Positions 31,509 through 39,457 of a stretch of DNA of 55,867 nt are shown piece after piece. The translations under genes and the position numbers were made by a program. Positions within the stretch are counted from its first letter, which is position 1, and each line of letters begins with the position of its first letter. The DNA is from JBDSKH01 sp050245915 (GTDB taxonomy: Bacteria > Actinomycetota > Actinomycetes > Actinomycetales > Microbacteriaceae). The stretch covers positions 1-55,867 of the forward strand of contig JBFWWZ010000015.1 of the NCBI GenBank assembly GCA_050245915.1, written 5' to 3'. The notes beneath the pieces are model-generated. The model had not been told where the DNA came from. It saw only the letters and a list, made by a program, of their open reading frames with translations, and made no database searches.

Positions 31509-32296
31509 GCCCGCACCCCCGGCAGCCAGCGGGCGCGCAGGCTCACCAGCACTACGATCGACACCACGAGCAGCAGCAGAGCGAGGGCGATCGCCGCCTC
31601 CGGGTCTGACTGCAGCGCGAGGTAGCTCGCGATCGGCAGGGTGCGCGTGACGCCCGGCAGCGACCCGGCGAAGGTGATCGTCGCGCCGAACTCGCCGAGC
31701 GCGCGGGTGAAGCACAGCACCGCGCCGGCCGCGATGCCGGGCGCGACGAGCGGCACCGTCACCAACCGGAACACCTGCCAGCGGCTCGCCCCGAGGGTCG
31801 CCGCCGCGGCTTCGGTGCGACGGTCGGCGGCGCCGAGCGCACCCTCCACCGCGAACACCAGGAACGGCATCGCCACGAACGTCTGCGCGATCACGACGGC
31901 GCCCGTCGTGTACGGGATGCCGAGACCGGCCTCCGCGAGGAACTGCCCGAGCAGGCCCCGGCGACCGAGAAGCAGGAGCAGCGCGATGCCGCCCACCACC
32001 GGCGGCAGGACGAGCGGGATCGTCACCGCGGCGCGCAGCAGGCGCTGTGCGATGCCGGTGCTGTGGGCGAGCAGCGCCGCGAGCGGGATGCCGAGCACGA
32101 GGCAGGCGAGGGTCGAGAGGGCGCCGGTGAGCAGCGACAGGCCGAGCGCCTGCATCACCGGCTCGCTCGTCAGCAGCCGCGGGAGGTCGGCCCATGGCGC
32201 CCGGATCGCGAGCGCCGCGAGCGGCAGCACGAGGAACGCGAGCGCGACGATCGCGACGGCGACGATCAGCGGGCTCGGTCGCGCGCCACGGCTCAT
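31505..32296 (-). CDS. modB: Molybdate ABC transporter, permease protein
   Basis: The 263-residue integral membrane protein has about five or six transmembrane helices. It carries the EAA-type loop EAAAATLGASRWQVFRLVTVPL that docks on ModC, and the family segment TRALGEFGATITFAGSLPG. I start at ATG 32296 (MSRGARPSPLIVAV), four bases after the modA stop. The frame is open further upstream, but only within modA. Confidence 0.92.
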   Translation of the reverse strand: MSRGARPSPLIVAVAIVALAFLVLPLAALAIRAPWADLPRLLTSEPVMQALGLSLLTGALSTLACLVLGIPLAALLAHSTGIAQRLLRAAVTIPLVLPPVVGGIALLLLLGRRGLLGQFLAEAGLGIPYTTGAVVIAQTFVAMPFLVFAVEGALGAADRRTEAAAATLGASRWQVFRLVTVPLVAPGIAAGAVLCFTRALGEFGATITFAGSLPGVTRTLPIASYLALQSDPEAAIALALLLLVVSIVVLVSLRARWLPGVRA

Positions 32297-32300
32297 GCGA

Positions 32301-33056
32301 TCAGGGTGCCAGGAAACCGGCGTCGGAGAGAACCGCCTGCCCCTCATCCGACAGGACGAACTCGACCCAGGCGCGTGCGGCATCCGGGTTCGGGGCGCCC
32401 GTCAGCACGGCGATCGGGTAGCGGTTGATCACCTGCTGGGCCTCGGGGACGTCGACGATCTCGACCGTCGACCCCGTCGCGTGCGCGTCCGTGACGTACA
32501 CGAGGCCCGCGTCCGCCTCCCCCAGCTCGACCTTCGTGAGGACCGCCTTGACGTCATCCTCGAGCGTGTCGGGAACCGCCGTGACCCCCGCGTTCGTGAG
32601 CAGCGTCTGCGCTGCCGACCCGCACGGGACGACGGGGTCGCACAGGGCGATCGCCAGATCGGGGTCGGCGAGGTCGGCGAGACCGGTGACGCCAGCGGGG
32701 TTGCCGGGGGGCGTGACGAGCACGAGAGTGTTCGTCGCGAAGATGGGGGCGTCGCTCGCGTCGCCGGCGTCGACGACCATCTGCATCGTCGACTCGTTCG
32801 CCGCGGCGAACACGTCGGCCGGGGCGCCCTGCCTGATCTGCGTCGCCAGGCTCGAACTGCCGCCATAGTTGAGCACGACCTCCACCTGGGGATGTTCGGC
32901 CTCGAACTCGGCGGCGAGCGCGTCGAACGTCTCGGTGAGCGAGGCTGCCGCGAACACCGTGAGGGTGCCGTGCATCTGCGCGTCGTCGACGGGTGCCTCC
33001 TCCGCGCACCCGGTGAGCGCCACAGCGGCGGTGAGCAGGATGACGGCGCGCCTCAT
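32301..33056 (-). CDS. modA: Molybdate-binding lipoprotein
   Basis: The 251-residue protein is the periplasmic-type binding component, tethered by a lipid. Its lipobox LTGC places the acylated Cys at residue 17. LTVFAAASLTETFDALAAEF, NYGGSSSLATQI and GAPADVFAAANESTM are classic ModA motifs for the oxyanion site. Order modA-modB-modC with gaps or overlaps of only a few bases shows one operon. TAGATT (33063-33068) lies six bases before the ATG. Confidence 0.94.
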   Translation of the reverse strand: MRRAVILLTAAVALTGCAEEAPVDDAQMHGTLTVFAAASLTETFDALAAEFEAEHPQVEVVLNYGGSSSLATQIRQGAPADVFAAANESTMQMVVDAGDASDAPIFATNTLVLVTPPGNPAGVTGLADLADPDLAIALCDPVVPCGSAAQTLLTNAGVTAVPDTLEDDVKAVLTKVELGEADAGLVYVTDAHATGSTVEIVDVPEAQQVINRYPIAVLTGAPNPDAARAWVEFVLSDEGQAVLSDAGFLAP

Positions 33057-33062
33057 CCGGGC

Positions 33063-33109
33063 AATCTATCCCGCATCCACAGCGGCCCCCGCGGCGTCGA
33101 TGCCAGAAT
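33063..33109. promoter_or_regulatory. Divergent leaderless promoters of modABC and the molybdopterin operon
   Basis: TAGATT (33063-33068, minus strand) and CAGAAT (33104-33109, plus strand; a weaker match) each lie six bases from the start codons at 33056 and 33116. I see no ModE-like palindrome in this 59-base gap. Confidence 0.45.
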
Positions 33110-33115
33110 CGCAGC

Positions 33116-34234
33116 ATGGCCGTCGACCCGGATGCTCCCCGGTTCGCGCGGCAGCGCATCCTGACCGGGTTCGGACGCGAGGCGCAGCGGCGGCTCGCCG
33201 ACGCGCACGTCGTCGTCATCGGTGCCGGCGGACTCGGCAGCGCCGTGCTGCCCGCACTCGCGGCCGCGGGCGTCGGCACCATCGGGATCGTCGACGACGA
33301 CGTGGTCGACGCCAGCAACCTGCACCGGCAGACGCTCTTCACGCCCGCCGACGTCGGGCGCCCCAAGGTCGATGGCGCCGCGGATGCCCTGGCGCGGCTG
33401 GCACCGGATGTCACGATCGAACGCCACGGCATCCGGTTCGCGGCGGGGAACACGTTCGACCTGCTGCTCGACGCTGACCTGCTGATCGACGGCAGCGACA
33501 ACCTTGCCACGCGCTACCTCGCCAACGACGCCGCCGCGATCCGCGCCATCCCGCTGGTCTGGGGGTCGGCGCTGCGCTACTCCGGCCAGGTCGGGGTCGC
33601 CTGGGACGAACGCGGCATCGACTACCGCGACCTGTTCCCCGAAGAACCGGATGCCGCGGCCGACGACACCTGCGAGGTCGCCGGGGTGCTCCCCACGGTC
33701 TGCGCCGTCACGGGGGCGATGATGGCGACGGAAGCGCTGAAGCTGCTCACCGGCATCGGCGACCCGCTGCTCGGACGCGTCGCCGTCTACGACGCCCTCA
33801 CCGGAACCACCCGCGAGATCTCGTACAGCCGGGACCCCGCCGCGCCGCGCCCCGGATCGCTGGAGGAGCGCACCGCGATCCGCGAACCCGACCCCGCACG
33901 CTCGGTCACCGCGCCCCAGCTGGCGAAGCTGCTCGCCGGTCCCACCACCGAGGGCGTGCACGAGAACCCTCCCCTGCTGCTCGATGTGCGCGAGCGCCCC
34001 GAGGCGTCGTTCGCGTCGCTTCCCGGCTCGGTGCTGATCCCGCTCGGCGAGCTGCCCGACCGGGTCGGCGAACTCGATCGCGCGGCGTCGATCGTCGTGT
34101 ACTGCCACCACGGCGTGCGGTCGGCGCGTGCGCTCGAGGTGCTCGAGAAGGCGGGCTTCACCCGCGCCCGGCACCTGACCGGCGGCATCGACGCCTGGTC
34201 GGTGCAGGTCGACCCCGAGCTGCCGAGGTATTGA
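33116..34234 (+). CDS. MoeB/MoeZ-like adenylyltransferase with rhodanese domain, lacking the zinc cysteines
   Basis: The 372-residue protein should activate the C-terminus of MoaD by adenylation and supply sulfur. ThiF domain: VVVIGAGGLGSAVLPALAAAG, DDDVVDASNLHRQTLF, IDGSDNLATRYLAND. Rhodanese domain from about 275: LLLDVRERPEASFASLPGS with the active-site Cys in VVYCHHGVRSARAL. The two CxxC pairs that bind zinc in most MoeB/MoeZ proteins are replaced here (DYRDLFPEEP and SRDPAAPRPG at the expected positions). It heads the operon with moeA (one-base overlap). Confidence 0.87.
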   Translation: MAVDPDAPRFARQRILTGFGREAQRRLADAHVVVIGAGGLGSAVLPALAAAGVGTIGIVDDDVVDASNLHRQTLFTPADVGRPKVDGAADALARLAPDVTIERHGIRFAAGNTFDLLLDADLLIDGSDNLATRYLANDAAAIRAIPLVWGSALRYSGQVGVAWDERGIDYRDLFPEEPDAAADDTCEVAGVLPTVCAVTGAMMATEALKLLTGIGDPLLGRVAVYDALTGTTREISYSRDPAAPRPGSLEERTAIREPDPARSVTAPQLAKLLAGPTTEGVHENPPLLLDVRERPEASFASLPGSVLIPLGELPDRVGELDRAASIVVYCHHGVRSARALEVLEKAGFTRARHLTGGIDAWSVQVDPELPRY

Positions 34235-35439
34235 TGGCGCGCACCCCCGTCGCGGATCATGTCGCGCGCGTCGAGATCCTGCTCGCACCGCTGCGGTCAC
34301 GCGAGACCGAGACGCTGCCGCTGCTCGCGGCACTGGATCGGGTGACCGCCGCCGAGATCGTGTCGCCCATCGCGCTTCCCCCGTTCCGCAACTCGCAGAT
34401 GGACGGCTTCGCGGTGCGGGCGGCCGACGTCGCCGAGGTGCCCGTCACACTCCCTGTCGTCCGCGAGGTCGCGGCGGCGGCCGGAGACGCGGGCGCACTC
34501 GAACCGGGCACCGCGATCCGGATCATGACGGGGGCGCCGATCCCCGCGGGAGCCGATGCCGTGGTTCCGGTGGAGGACACGACCTCGGCGGTCGAGCCTG
34601 TCGAGACCACCACGGTCACCATCACCCGCTCCCGCCAGGCAGGCGAGTACGTGCGCGAGCCCGGCAGCGACCTGGCCGCCGGCGCCATGCTGCTGCCCGC
34701 AGGGCGGCGTCTCGCCTCGCGCCATCTCGCCGCGCTCGCAGCCGCCGGGCTCGACACGGTCGACGTGCTGAGCCGGGTGCGCGTCGCCGTCATCAGCACC
34801 GGCAGCGAACTCGTCGCGCCCGGCGCACCGCTCGGACCGGGCCAGATCCCCGACGCGAACGGCGTCGCACTCGCCGCCGCCGCCCGGGCCGCCGGCGCGT
34901 ACCTCGTGGCACAGGGACGCGTGTCCGATGAACCCGCCATGCTCTCCGCCGTGTTCGACGAGGCCATCGGCGCCGGAGCCGAGCTGCTGCTCACGAGCGG
35001 CGGCATCTCCATGGGCGAGCACGAGGTCGTGCGCGACCTGCTCGAGCCGCTCGGCGCGCACGTCGACGTGCTCGCCATGCAGCCCGGCGGCCCCCAGGCG
35101 CTCGCGACATACGACGGCGTGCCCGTCGTGTGCTTCCCCGGCAACCCGGTGAGCAGTCAGCTGAGCTTCGAGCTGTTCGTCGCGCCGCTGCTGCGCGAGC
35201 TGTCCGGGATGCCGCCCCGCCGCACCGAGACCCGTCGCCTCGCGCATGCGGTCACCTCGGCCGCCGGACGCCGGCAGTTCCTGCGCGGCACCCGGCTCGA
35301 CCCGGATCGCGTGGCGACCGTCTCGGGGCCGGGGTCGCATCTGGTGGCCGCGCTCGCCGCATCCGACGTGATCATCGACATCCCGGCCGACGTCGTGGAC
35401 CTGGCGGAGGGCGATCCGGTGGAGACTTGGGAGCTATGA
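34234..35439 (+). CDS. moeA: Molybdopterin molybdenumtransferase
   Basis: The 401-residue enzyme inserts molybdate into adenylylated molybdopterin. Motifs: PPFRNSQMDGFAVRAADV, IRIMTGAPIPAGADAVVPVE, the MoCF fold VAVISTGSELVAPG and GQIPDANGVAL, LLTSGGISMGEHEVVRDLL, and VVCFPGNPVSSQLSFELF. The ATG overlaps the preceding stop (TGATG) and the TGA overlaps the next gene (ATGA), so translation is coupled on both sides. A REP-like palindrome lies inside the gene and encodes SAVEPVETTT. Confidence 0.95.
   Translation: MARTPVADHVARVEILLAPLRSRETETLPLLAALDRVTAAEIVSPIALPPFRNSQMDGFAVRAADVAEVPVTLPVVREVAAAAGDAGALEPGTAIRIMTGAPIPAGADAVVPVEDTTSAVEPVETTTVTITRSRQAGEYVREPGSDLAAGAMLLPAGRRLASRHLAALAAAGLDTVDVLSRVRVAVISTGSELVAPGAPLGPGQIPDANGVALAAAARAAGAYLVAQGRVSDEPAMLSAVFDEAIGAGAELLLTSGGISMGEHEVVRDLLEPLGAHVDVLAMQPGGPQALATYDGVPVVCFPGNPVSSQLSFELFVAPLLRELSGMPPRRTETRRLAHAVTSAAGRRQFLRGTRLDPDRVATVSGPGSHLVAALAASDVIIDIPADVVDLAEGDPVETWEL
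34590..34608. repeat. REP-like palindrome inside moeA
   Basis: GGTCGAGCCTGTCGAGACC has the arms GGTC and GACC, with an inner TCGA-GCCTG-TCGA. It matches the right arm of the repeat at 15280-15296. It adds residues VEPVET in a variable loop of MoeA. Confidence 0.5.
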
Positions 35440-36407
35440 GCCTCAGCCACCTCGACGACCAGGGCCGCGCCCGCATGATCGACGTCGGCGCGAAGGCGGT
35501 GACCCGCCGCGAGGCGGTCGCGTCGGGTCGCCTCGAGACGACCACCGAGGTGGTCGCCCTGGTGCTCGCCGACGGGCTGCCGAAAGCCGACGTGCTCGCC
35601 ACCGCGCGCATCGCCGGGATCGCCGGCGCGAAGCGCACGAGCGAGCTGATCCCGCTGGCGCATCTGCTGCCTCTCGAGAAGGTGACGATCGAGTTCGAGC
35701 CGGGTGAGGCATCCATCGGCATCACGGCGACGGTCGGGGTCACCGCGAAGACCGGGGTCGAGATGGAGGCGCTCACCGCCGTCGCGATCGCCGGGCTGAC
35801 CCTGCACGACATGATCAAGGCGGTCGACCCGGGCGCGACGCTGACCGACGTGCACCTGGTGTCGAAGACCGGAGGCAAATCGTCGACCTGGCCGGTGGTC
35901 GAGGCTGCCGAGGCCCGCGGGCGCGCGATCGTGATCGTCTCGTCCACCCGCGTCGCCGCCGGCACCGCCGAGGACCGCACCGGCCCGCTGCTGGTCGAGT
36001 GGCTGCGGTCGCGCGGGTACGACATCACAGCTCCGGTGATCTGCCCCGACGCCGACATCGCGGCGGCGATCCAGGATGCGGTGGCCGAGTCGCCCGCGCT
36101 GATCCTGACGACGGGGGGCACCGGCATCCACCCCGGTGACCGCACCCCCGAGGCGACGCGTGCGGTGCTCGACCGCGAGCTGCCCGGGGTCGCCGAGGCG
36201 TTGCGCGCCGCGGGTTCCGCCGCCATGCCGACCGCGGCGCTCACCCGCGCAGTCGCCGGTGTCGCCGGATCGACCGTGATCGTCAACCTGCCGGGGTCGC
36301 CCGGCGGGGTGCGCGACGGTCTCGCCGTGCTCGACCCGCTGCTGCCGCACCTGCACGATCAGCTCGCGGGCGGCGACCACGCGGTGAGCGGACATGACGG
36401 AGCCTGA
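35436..36407 (+). CDS. moaCB: Fused MoaC-MoaB protein (cyclic pyranopterin monophosphate synthase / MogA-like)
   Basis: The 323-residue protein joins two cofactor-synthesis modules. Residues 1-155 are MoaC: MIDVGAKAVTRREAVASG, RIAGIAGAKRTSELIPLAH, TGVEMEALTAVAIAGLTLHDM and VSKTGGKSS. They rearrange the radical product of MoaA to cPMP. Residues 160-323 are MoaB/MogA-like: IVSSTRVAAGTAEDRTGPLL, LILTTGGTGIHPGDRTPEAT and VNLPGSPGGVRDGL, adenylylating molybdopterin before MoeA acts. The ATG overlaps moeA by four bases, and the end overlaps moaE by 14. Confidence 0.94.
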   Translation: MSLSHLDDQGRARMIDVGAKAVTRREAVASGRLETTTEVVALVLADGLPKADVLATARIAGIAGAKRTSELIPLAHLLPLEKVTIEFEPGEASIGITATVGVTAKTGVEMEALTAVAIAGLTLHDMIKAVDPGATLTDVHLVSKTGGKSSTWPVVEAAEARGRAIVIVSSTRVAAGTAEDRTGPLLVEWLRSRGYDITAPVICPDADIAAAIQDAVAESPALILTTGGTGIHPGDRTPEATRAVLDRELPGVAEALRAAGSAAMPTAALTRAVAGVAGSTVIVNLPGSPGGVRDGLAVLDPLLPHLHDQLAGGDHAVSGHDGA

Positions 36408-37080
36408 GGCGTTCTACGCCTCGATCGAGGACGGCCCCCTCGACCGGCAGGCGCTGGAGACGTTCGTGCTGTCGTCGTCCGATGGGGCGCTGGTCGTGTT
36501 CGAGGGCGTGATCCGGGACCACGACCACGGCTCCGCGGTCACCGCCCTGGAGTACAGCGCCCACCCGGATGCCGAGACCTTTCTCGCGGAGGTGTGCCGT
36601 GACGTCGCCGAGTCGTCGGGGCTGTTCGTCGCGGCCGCGCACCGGATCGGGTCGCTCGTGGTCGGGGATGTCGCGCTGGTGGCCGCCGTCGCCGCCCCGC
36701 ATCGGGCTGAGGCGTTCGCCGGGTGCGCGCTGCTGGTCGACCGGATCAAGGCCGAGGTGCCCATCTGGAAGCGTCAGCACCTCGCCGACGGCGCGACCGA
36801 GTGGGTGGGGCTTCTAGCCGCCGGCGAACGGCGGCAGCACGTCGACGCGCGCACCGAGGGCGCGCGCGCGGTCGCGGGTGACGACGCCGTCGACCAGGAA
36901 CGAGCCGTTCCGCAGCACGCGGGCCATCGCATCCCCGTATCGGGCGACGAGGTCGTCCTGCAATTCGCCGACGGTCGCGAGCGACGTCTGCGACGCATCC
37001 CGTCCGGCGGCCTCGGCCGCCGCGGCGAAGAACCGGACCTCAGCCACCGATCGCCCCCATCGTCCGCACCGGCGGGGTGA
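36394..37080 (+). CDS. moaE: Molybdopterin synthase catalytic subunit, with an unusual read-on tail
   Basis: The first 140 residues are a normal MoaE: GALVVFEGVIRDHDHGSAV, ALEYSAHPDAETFLAEV, AHRIGSLVVGDVALVAAVAA, and VPIWKRQHLADGATEWVG with the catalytic Lys. MoaE transfers sulfur from MoaD to cPMP. The protein should end near 36815, where a TAG sits one frame off. In this sequence the frame instead continues 88 codons to TGA 37080, antisense across the whole moaD gene, with Arg/Ala-rich low-quality residues. A one-base insertion or a sequencing error near 36814 would explain it. The functional part is intact. Confidence 0.85.
   Translation: MTEPEAFYASIEDGPLDRQALETFVLSSSDGALVVFEGVIRDHDHGSAVTALEYSAHPDAETFLAEVCRDVAESSGLFVAAAHRIGSLVVGDVALVAAVAAPHRAEAFAGCALLVDRIKAEVPIWKRQHLADGATEWVGLLAAGERRQHVDARTEGARAVAGDDAVDQERAVPQHAGHRIPVSGDEVVLQFADGRERRLRRIPSGGLGRRGEEPDLSHRSPPSSAPAG
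36814..37047 (-). CDS. moaD: Molybdopterin synthase sulfur-carrier subunit
   Basis: The 77-residue ubiquitin-like protein starts at GTG 37047 (AEVRFFAAAAEAAGRD) and ends in the required Gly-Gly (VLPPFAGG), which is adenylylated and thiocarboxylated. SFLVDGVVTRDRARALGARV matches the usual last strands. It overlaps the moaA stop by eight bases, so moaA and moaD are one unit. Its whole length is covered by the antisense tail of moaE. Confidence 0.9.
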   Translation of the reverse strand: MAEVRFFAAAAEAAGRDASQTSLATVGELQDDLVARYGDAMARVLRNGSFLVDGVVTRDRARALGARVDVLPPFAGG

Positions 37081-38098
37081 AGCTCGCGGCGTCGATGCCG
37101 TGGCCGGCCTGCTTGTTCCACATCGCGGCACGCCAGCGGTCGGCGACCTCGGCGTCGGAGGCCCCGGCGCGCAGCATCCCGCGCAGGTCGGTCTCGTCGT
37201 CGCCGAACAGGCACGAGCGCACGGTGCCCTCCGCGGTGATGCGGGTGCGGTCGCAGGCGCCGCAGAACGAGCGCGTGACCGAGGCGATGATGCCCACCGT
37301 GGCGGGGCCGTCATCCACCCGCCACTCCTCGGACGGCGACGACGGGTCGTCGACGCGGCCGATCGAGGTGAGCGTGAACCGGGAGCCGAGCACCTCGAGC
37401 AACTCCGCCGCCGGGACCATGTGGTCGCGCCTCCACGCGGCGTCGGCGTCGAGCGGCATCTGCTCGATGAAGCGCAAGCGCAGGTCGTGCTCGAGAGCGA
37501 ACGCGAGCAGGTCGGGGGCGTCGCCGAGCGTCTCGCGCATCAGCACCGCGTTGACCTTGATCGGCCCGAGCCCCGCGGCGGATGCGGCGGCCAGCCCGGC
37601 GAGCACACGCGGGAGGCGGTCGCGCCGGGTCAGCCGTGCGAAGTGCTCGCGGTCGATCGTGTCGAGAGAGACGTTGATGCGGCTGAGGCCTGCCGCCCTG
37701 AGCGCCGCGGCGCGGGTGTCGAGGCCGATGCCGTTCGTCGTGAGCGCGATCGGGATGCCGGGGGCGGCCTCCGCGGAGAGCCGCACGATGTCGACGAGGT
37801 CGGCGCGCGTCAGCGGCTCGCCCCCGGTGAACCGGACCTCGTGAATGCCCAGGTCGCGCGCACCGATCCCCACGAGTCGGGCGACCTCGGCAGCGGTCAG
37901 CAGATCTTCGCGCGGGATCGCGGGAAGCCCCTCCACAGGCATGCAGTAGGTGCAGCGCAGGGAGCACTTCTCGGTGATCGAGATGCGCAGGTCGCGGGCG
38001 ACGCGGCCGAAGCGGTCGACGAGTGCGTCGGTGTCGGGGCGCCCCTCGGTGCCGGGCTCTGCGCGCCGCAGCGACGGCATCCCGAGCATGAGGGTCAT
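37040..38098 (-). CDS. moaA: GTP 3',8-cyclase
   Basis: The 352-residue radical-SAM enzyme makes the first pterin intermediate from GTP. The SAM cluster is Cys45-x3-Cys49-x2-Cys52 (CSLRCTYC). EVRFTGGEPLTRADLVDIV binds SAM. The second cluster, near the C-terminus, is in FCGACDRTRITAEGTVRSC. The usual C-terminal Gly-Gly activator is present (MGAIGG). TAGGGT (38105-38110) lies six bases before the ATG. Confidence 0.95.
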   Translation of the reverse strand: MTLMLGMPSLRRAEPGTEGRPDTDALVDRFGRVARDLRISITEKCSLRCTYCMPVEGLPAIPREDLLTAAEVARLVGIGARDLGIHEVRFTGGEPLTRADLVDIVRLSAEAAPGIPIALTTNGIGLDTRAAALRAAGLSRINVSLDTIDREHFARLTRRDRLPRVLAGLAAASAAGLGPIKVNAVLMRETLGDAPDLLAFALEHDLRLRFIEQMPLDADAAWRRDHMVPAAELLEVLGSRFTLTSIGRVDDPSSPSEEWRVDDGPATVGIIASVTRSFCGACDRTRITAEGTVRSCLFGDDETDLRGMLRAGASDAEVADRWRAAMWNKQAGHGIDAASFTPPVRTMGAIGG

Positions 38099-38102
38099 AG
38101 CC

Positions 38103-38127
38103 CCACCCTAGGTGGCCGCAGTACGGT
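38103..38127. promoter_or_regulatory. Divergent promoters of moaA and the sulfite-oxidase-like gene, with a small palindrome
   Basis: The minus-strand -10 TAGGGT (38105-38110) is six bases from the moaA ATG; the plus-strand -10 TACGGT (38122-38127) is five bases from the ATG at 38133. The perfect inverted repeat CCACC-CTA-GGTGG (38103-38115) covers the moaA -10, so it could bind a repressor; no regulator is assigned. Confidence 0.45.
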
Positions 38128-38132
38128 GAACC

Positions 38133-38726
38133 ATGTCGTTCATCACGCGCGGATTCTCGGGACGCAACCGCGAGCGCGACGACCGGCTTCCGCCCGGTCA
38201 GACGCTCGTCGAAGACTGGCCGGTGCTGAGCGCCGGCGTCACCCCGCAGATCGATCCGGAGGACTGGTCGTTCGAGATCAAGGACGAGACCGGCACCGAG
38301 CACAGGTGGAACTGGGCCGAGATGCAGGCCCTCGGCCTGGAGGACATCACGGTCGACATCCACTGCGTGACCCACTGGTCGAAGCTCGGGATGTCGTGGC
38401 GCGGCGTCTCGCTCGACAAGGTGTTCGAGAACGTCGAGAGCCAGTACGACTACGTGATGGCGCACAGTTACGGCGGGTACACCACGAACGTTCCGCTCGA
38501 AGACCTGCTCGACGGCAAGGCGTGGATCGCGTTCGAGGCGGACGGCGAGCCGCTCGACCCGGAGCACGGTGGCCCGGTGCGTCTGCTGGTTCCGCACCTG
38601 TACTTCTGGAAGAGCGCCAAGTGGCTGCGCGGCATGACGATGATGCCGACCGACGACCCCGGCTTCTGGGAGCAGTCGGGGTACCACATCCACGGTGACC
38701 CGTGGCTGGAGGAGCGCTACTGGTGA
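38133..38726 (+). CDS. Sulfite-oxidase-like molybdopterin oxidoreductase
   Basis: The 197-residue cytoplasmic protein is the short molybdopterin-binding type (SUOX fold, YedY/MsrP-like) with no signal peptide. Cys78 in ITVDIHCVTHWSKLGMSWRG is the expected molybdenum ligand. MAHSYGGYTTNVPLED and HGGPVRLLVPHLYFWKSAKW fit the cofactor and substrate loops. The substrate is unknown. Its stop overlaps the start of a flavin reductase gene, which probably supplies or takes electrons. It lies directly beside moaA. Confidence 0.92.
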   Translation: MSFITRGFSGRNRERDDRLPPGQTLVEDWPVLSAGVTPQIDPEDWSFEIKDETGTEHRWNWAEMQALGLEDITVDIHCVTHWSKLGMSWRGVSLDKVFENVESQYDYVMAHSYGGYTTNVPLEDLLDGKAWIAFEADGEPLDPEHGGPVRLLVPHLYFWKSAKWLRGMTMMPTDDPGFWEQSGYHIHGDPWLEERYW

Positions 38727-39457
38727 TCGGCCGGCGACCCGCCGCCTGGCACACGGGCACGGTGACCGAGGTGGCTCCCGAGACGCCGACCGCGCGCCGC
38801 ATCACGGTGGAGGTGCCCACCTGGCCGGGCAACGACGCCGGGTCGCACCTCGACGTGCGGCTGACCGCGCCGGACGGATACCAGGCGCAGCGGTCGTACT
38901 CGATCGCCTCCGCCGGCGAGGGCACCCGCGTGGTGCTCGCCGTCGACGAGGTGCCCGACGGCGAGGTGTCGCCGTTCCTGGTGCTCGAGCTCGCCGTCGG
39001 CGACCAGATCGAACTGCATGGCCCGCTCGGCGCGTTCTTCGTGTGGCGCGCACCCGACGCCGGTGACCTGATGCCCTCGCCGGTGCAGCTGATCGCCGGC
39101 GGCTCCGGGGTGGTGCCGCTCTACGCGATGCTCTCCGCCCACGACGCCGCGGGCGACGCGACCGACTTCCGGCTGCTGTACTCGGTGCGGACCGCCGCCG
39201 ACGTGTTCTTCCGCCCGGAGCTCGAGGCGCTGATGGGCGTCGACTTCATCTACACGCGCGAGGCGCCCGACGGCTGGCCGACCGCCGCGGGCCGGATCAC
39301 GAAAGCGGCCCTCGAGGAGCGCATCCACCCACCCGACCGGGCGCCGCGCATCTTCGTCTGCGGCCCCACCCCGTTCGTCGAGACCGTGGCGAACTGGCTC
39401 GTCGAGCTCGGCCACCCGACGACGAGCATCCGCACCGAGCGTTTCGGAGGTTCCTGA
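38723..39457 (+). CDS. FAD-dependent ferredoxin/flavodoxin reductase-like protein
   Basis: The 244-residue protein has the FNR fold. RSYSIAS binds FAD, IELHGPLGAFF follows, and GGSGVVPLYAML plus RIFVCGPTPFVETVANWL bind NAD(P)H. It has no ferredoxin or haem domain of its own, so it would need a partner. The start GTG 38723 overlaps the TGA of the upstream molybdoenzyme gene (GTGA), and its last base overlaps the next ATG. I infer a three-gene electron-transfer unit. Confidence 0.9.
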   Translation: MIGRRPAAWHTGTVTEVAPETPTARRITVEVPTWPGNDAGSHLDVRLTAPDGYQAQRSYSIASAGEGTRVVLAVDEVPDGEVSPFLVLELAVGDQIELHGPLGAFFVWRAPDAGDLMPSPVQLIAGGSGVVPLYAMLSAHDAAGDATDFRLLYSVRTAADVFFRPELEALMGVDFIYTREAPDGWPTAAGRITKAALEERIHPPDRAPRIFVCGPTPFVETVANWLVELGHPTTSIRTERFGGS

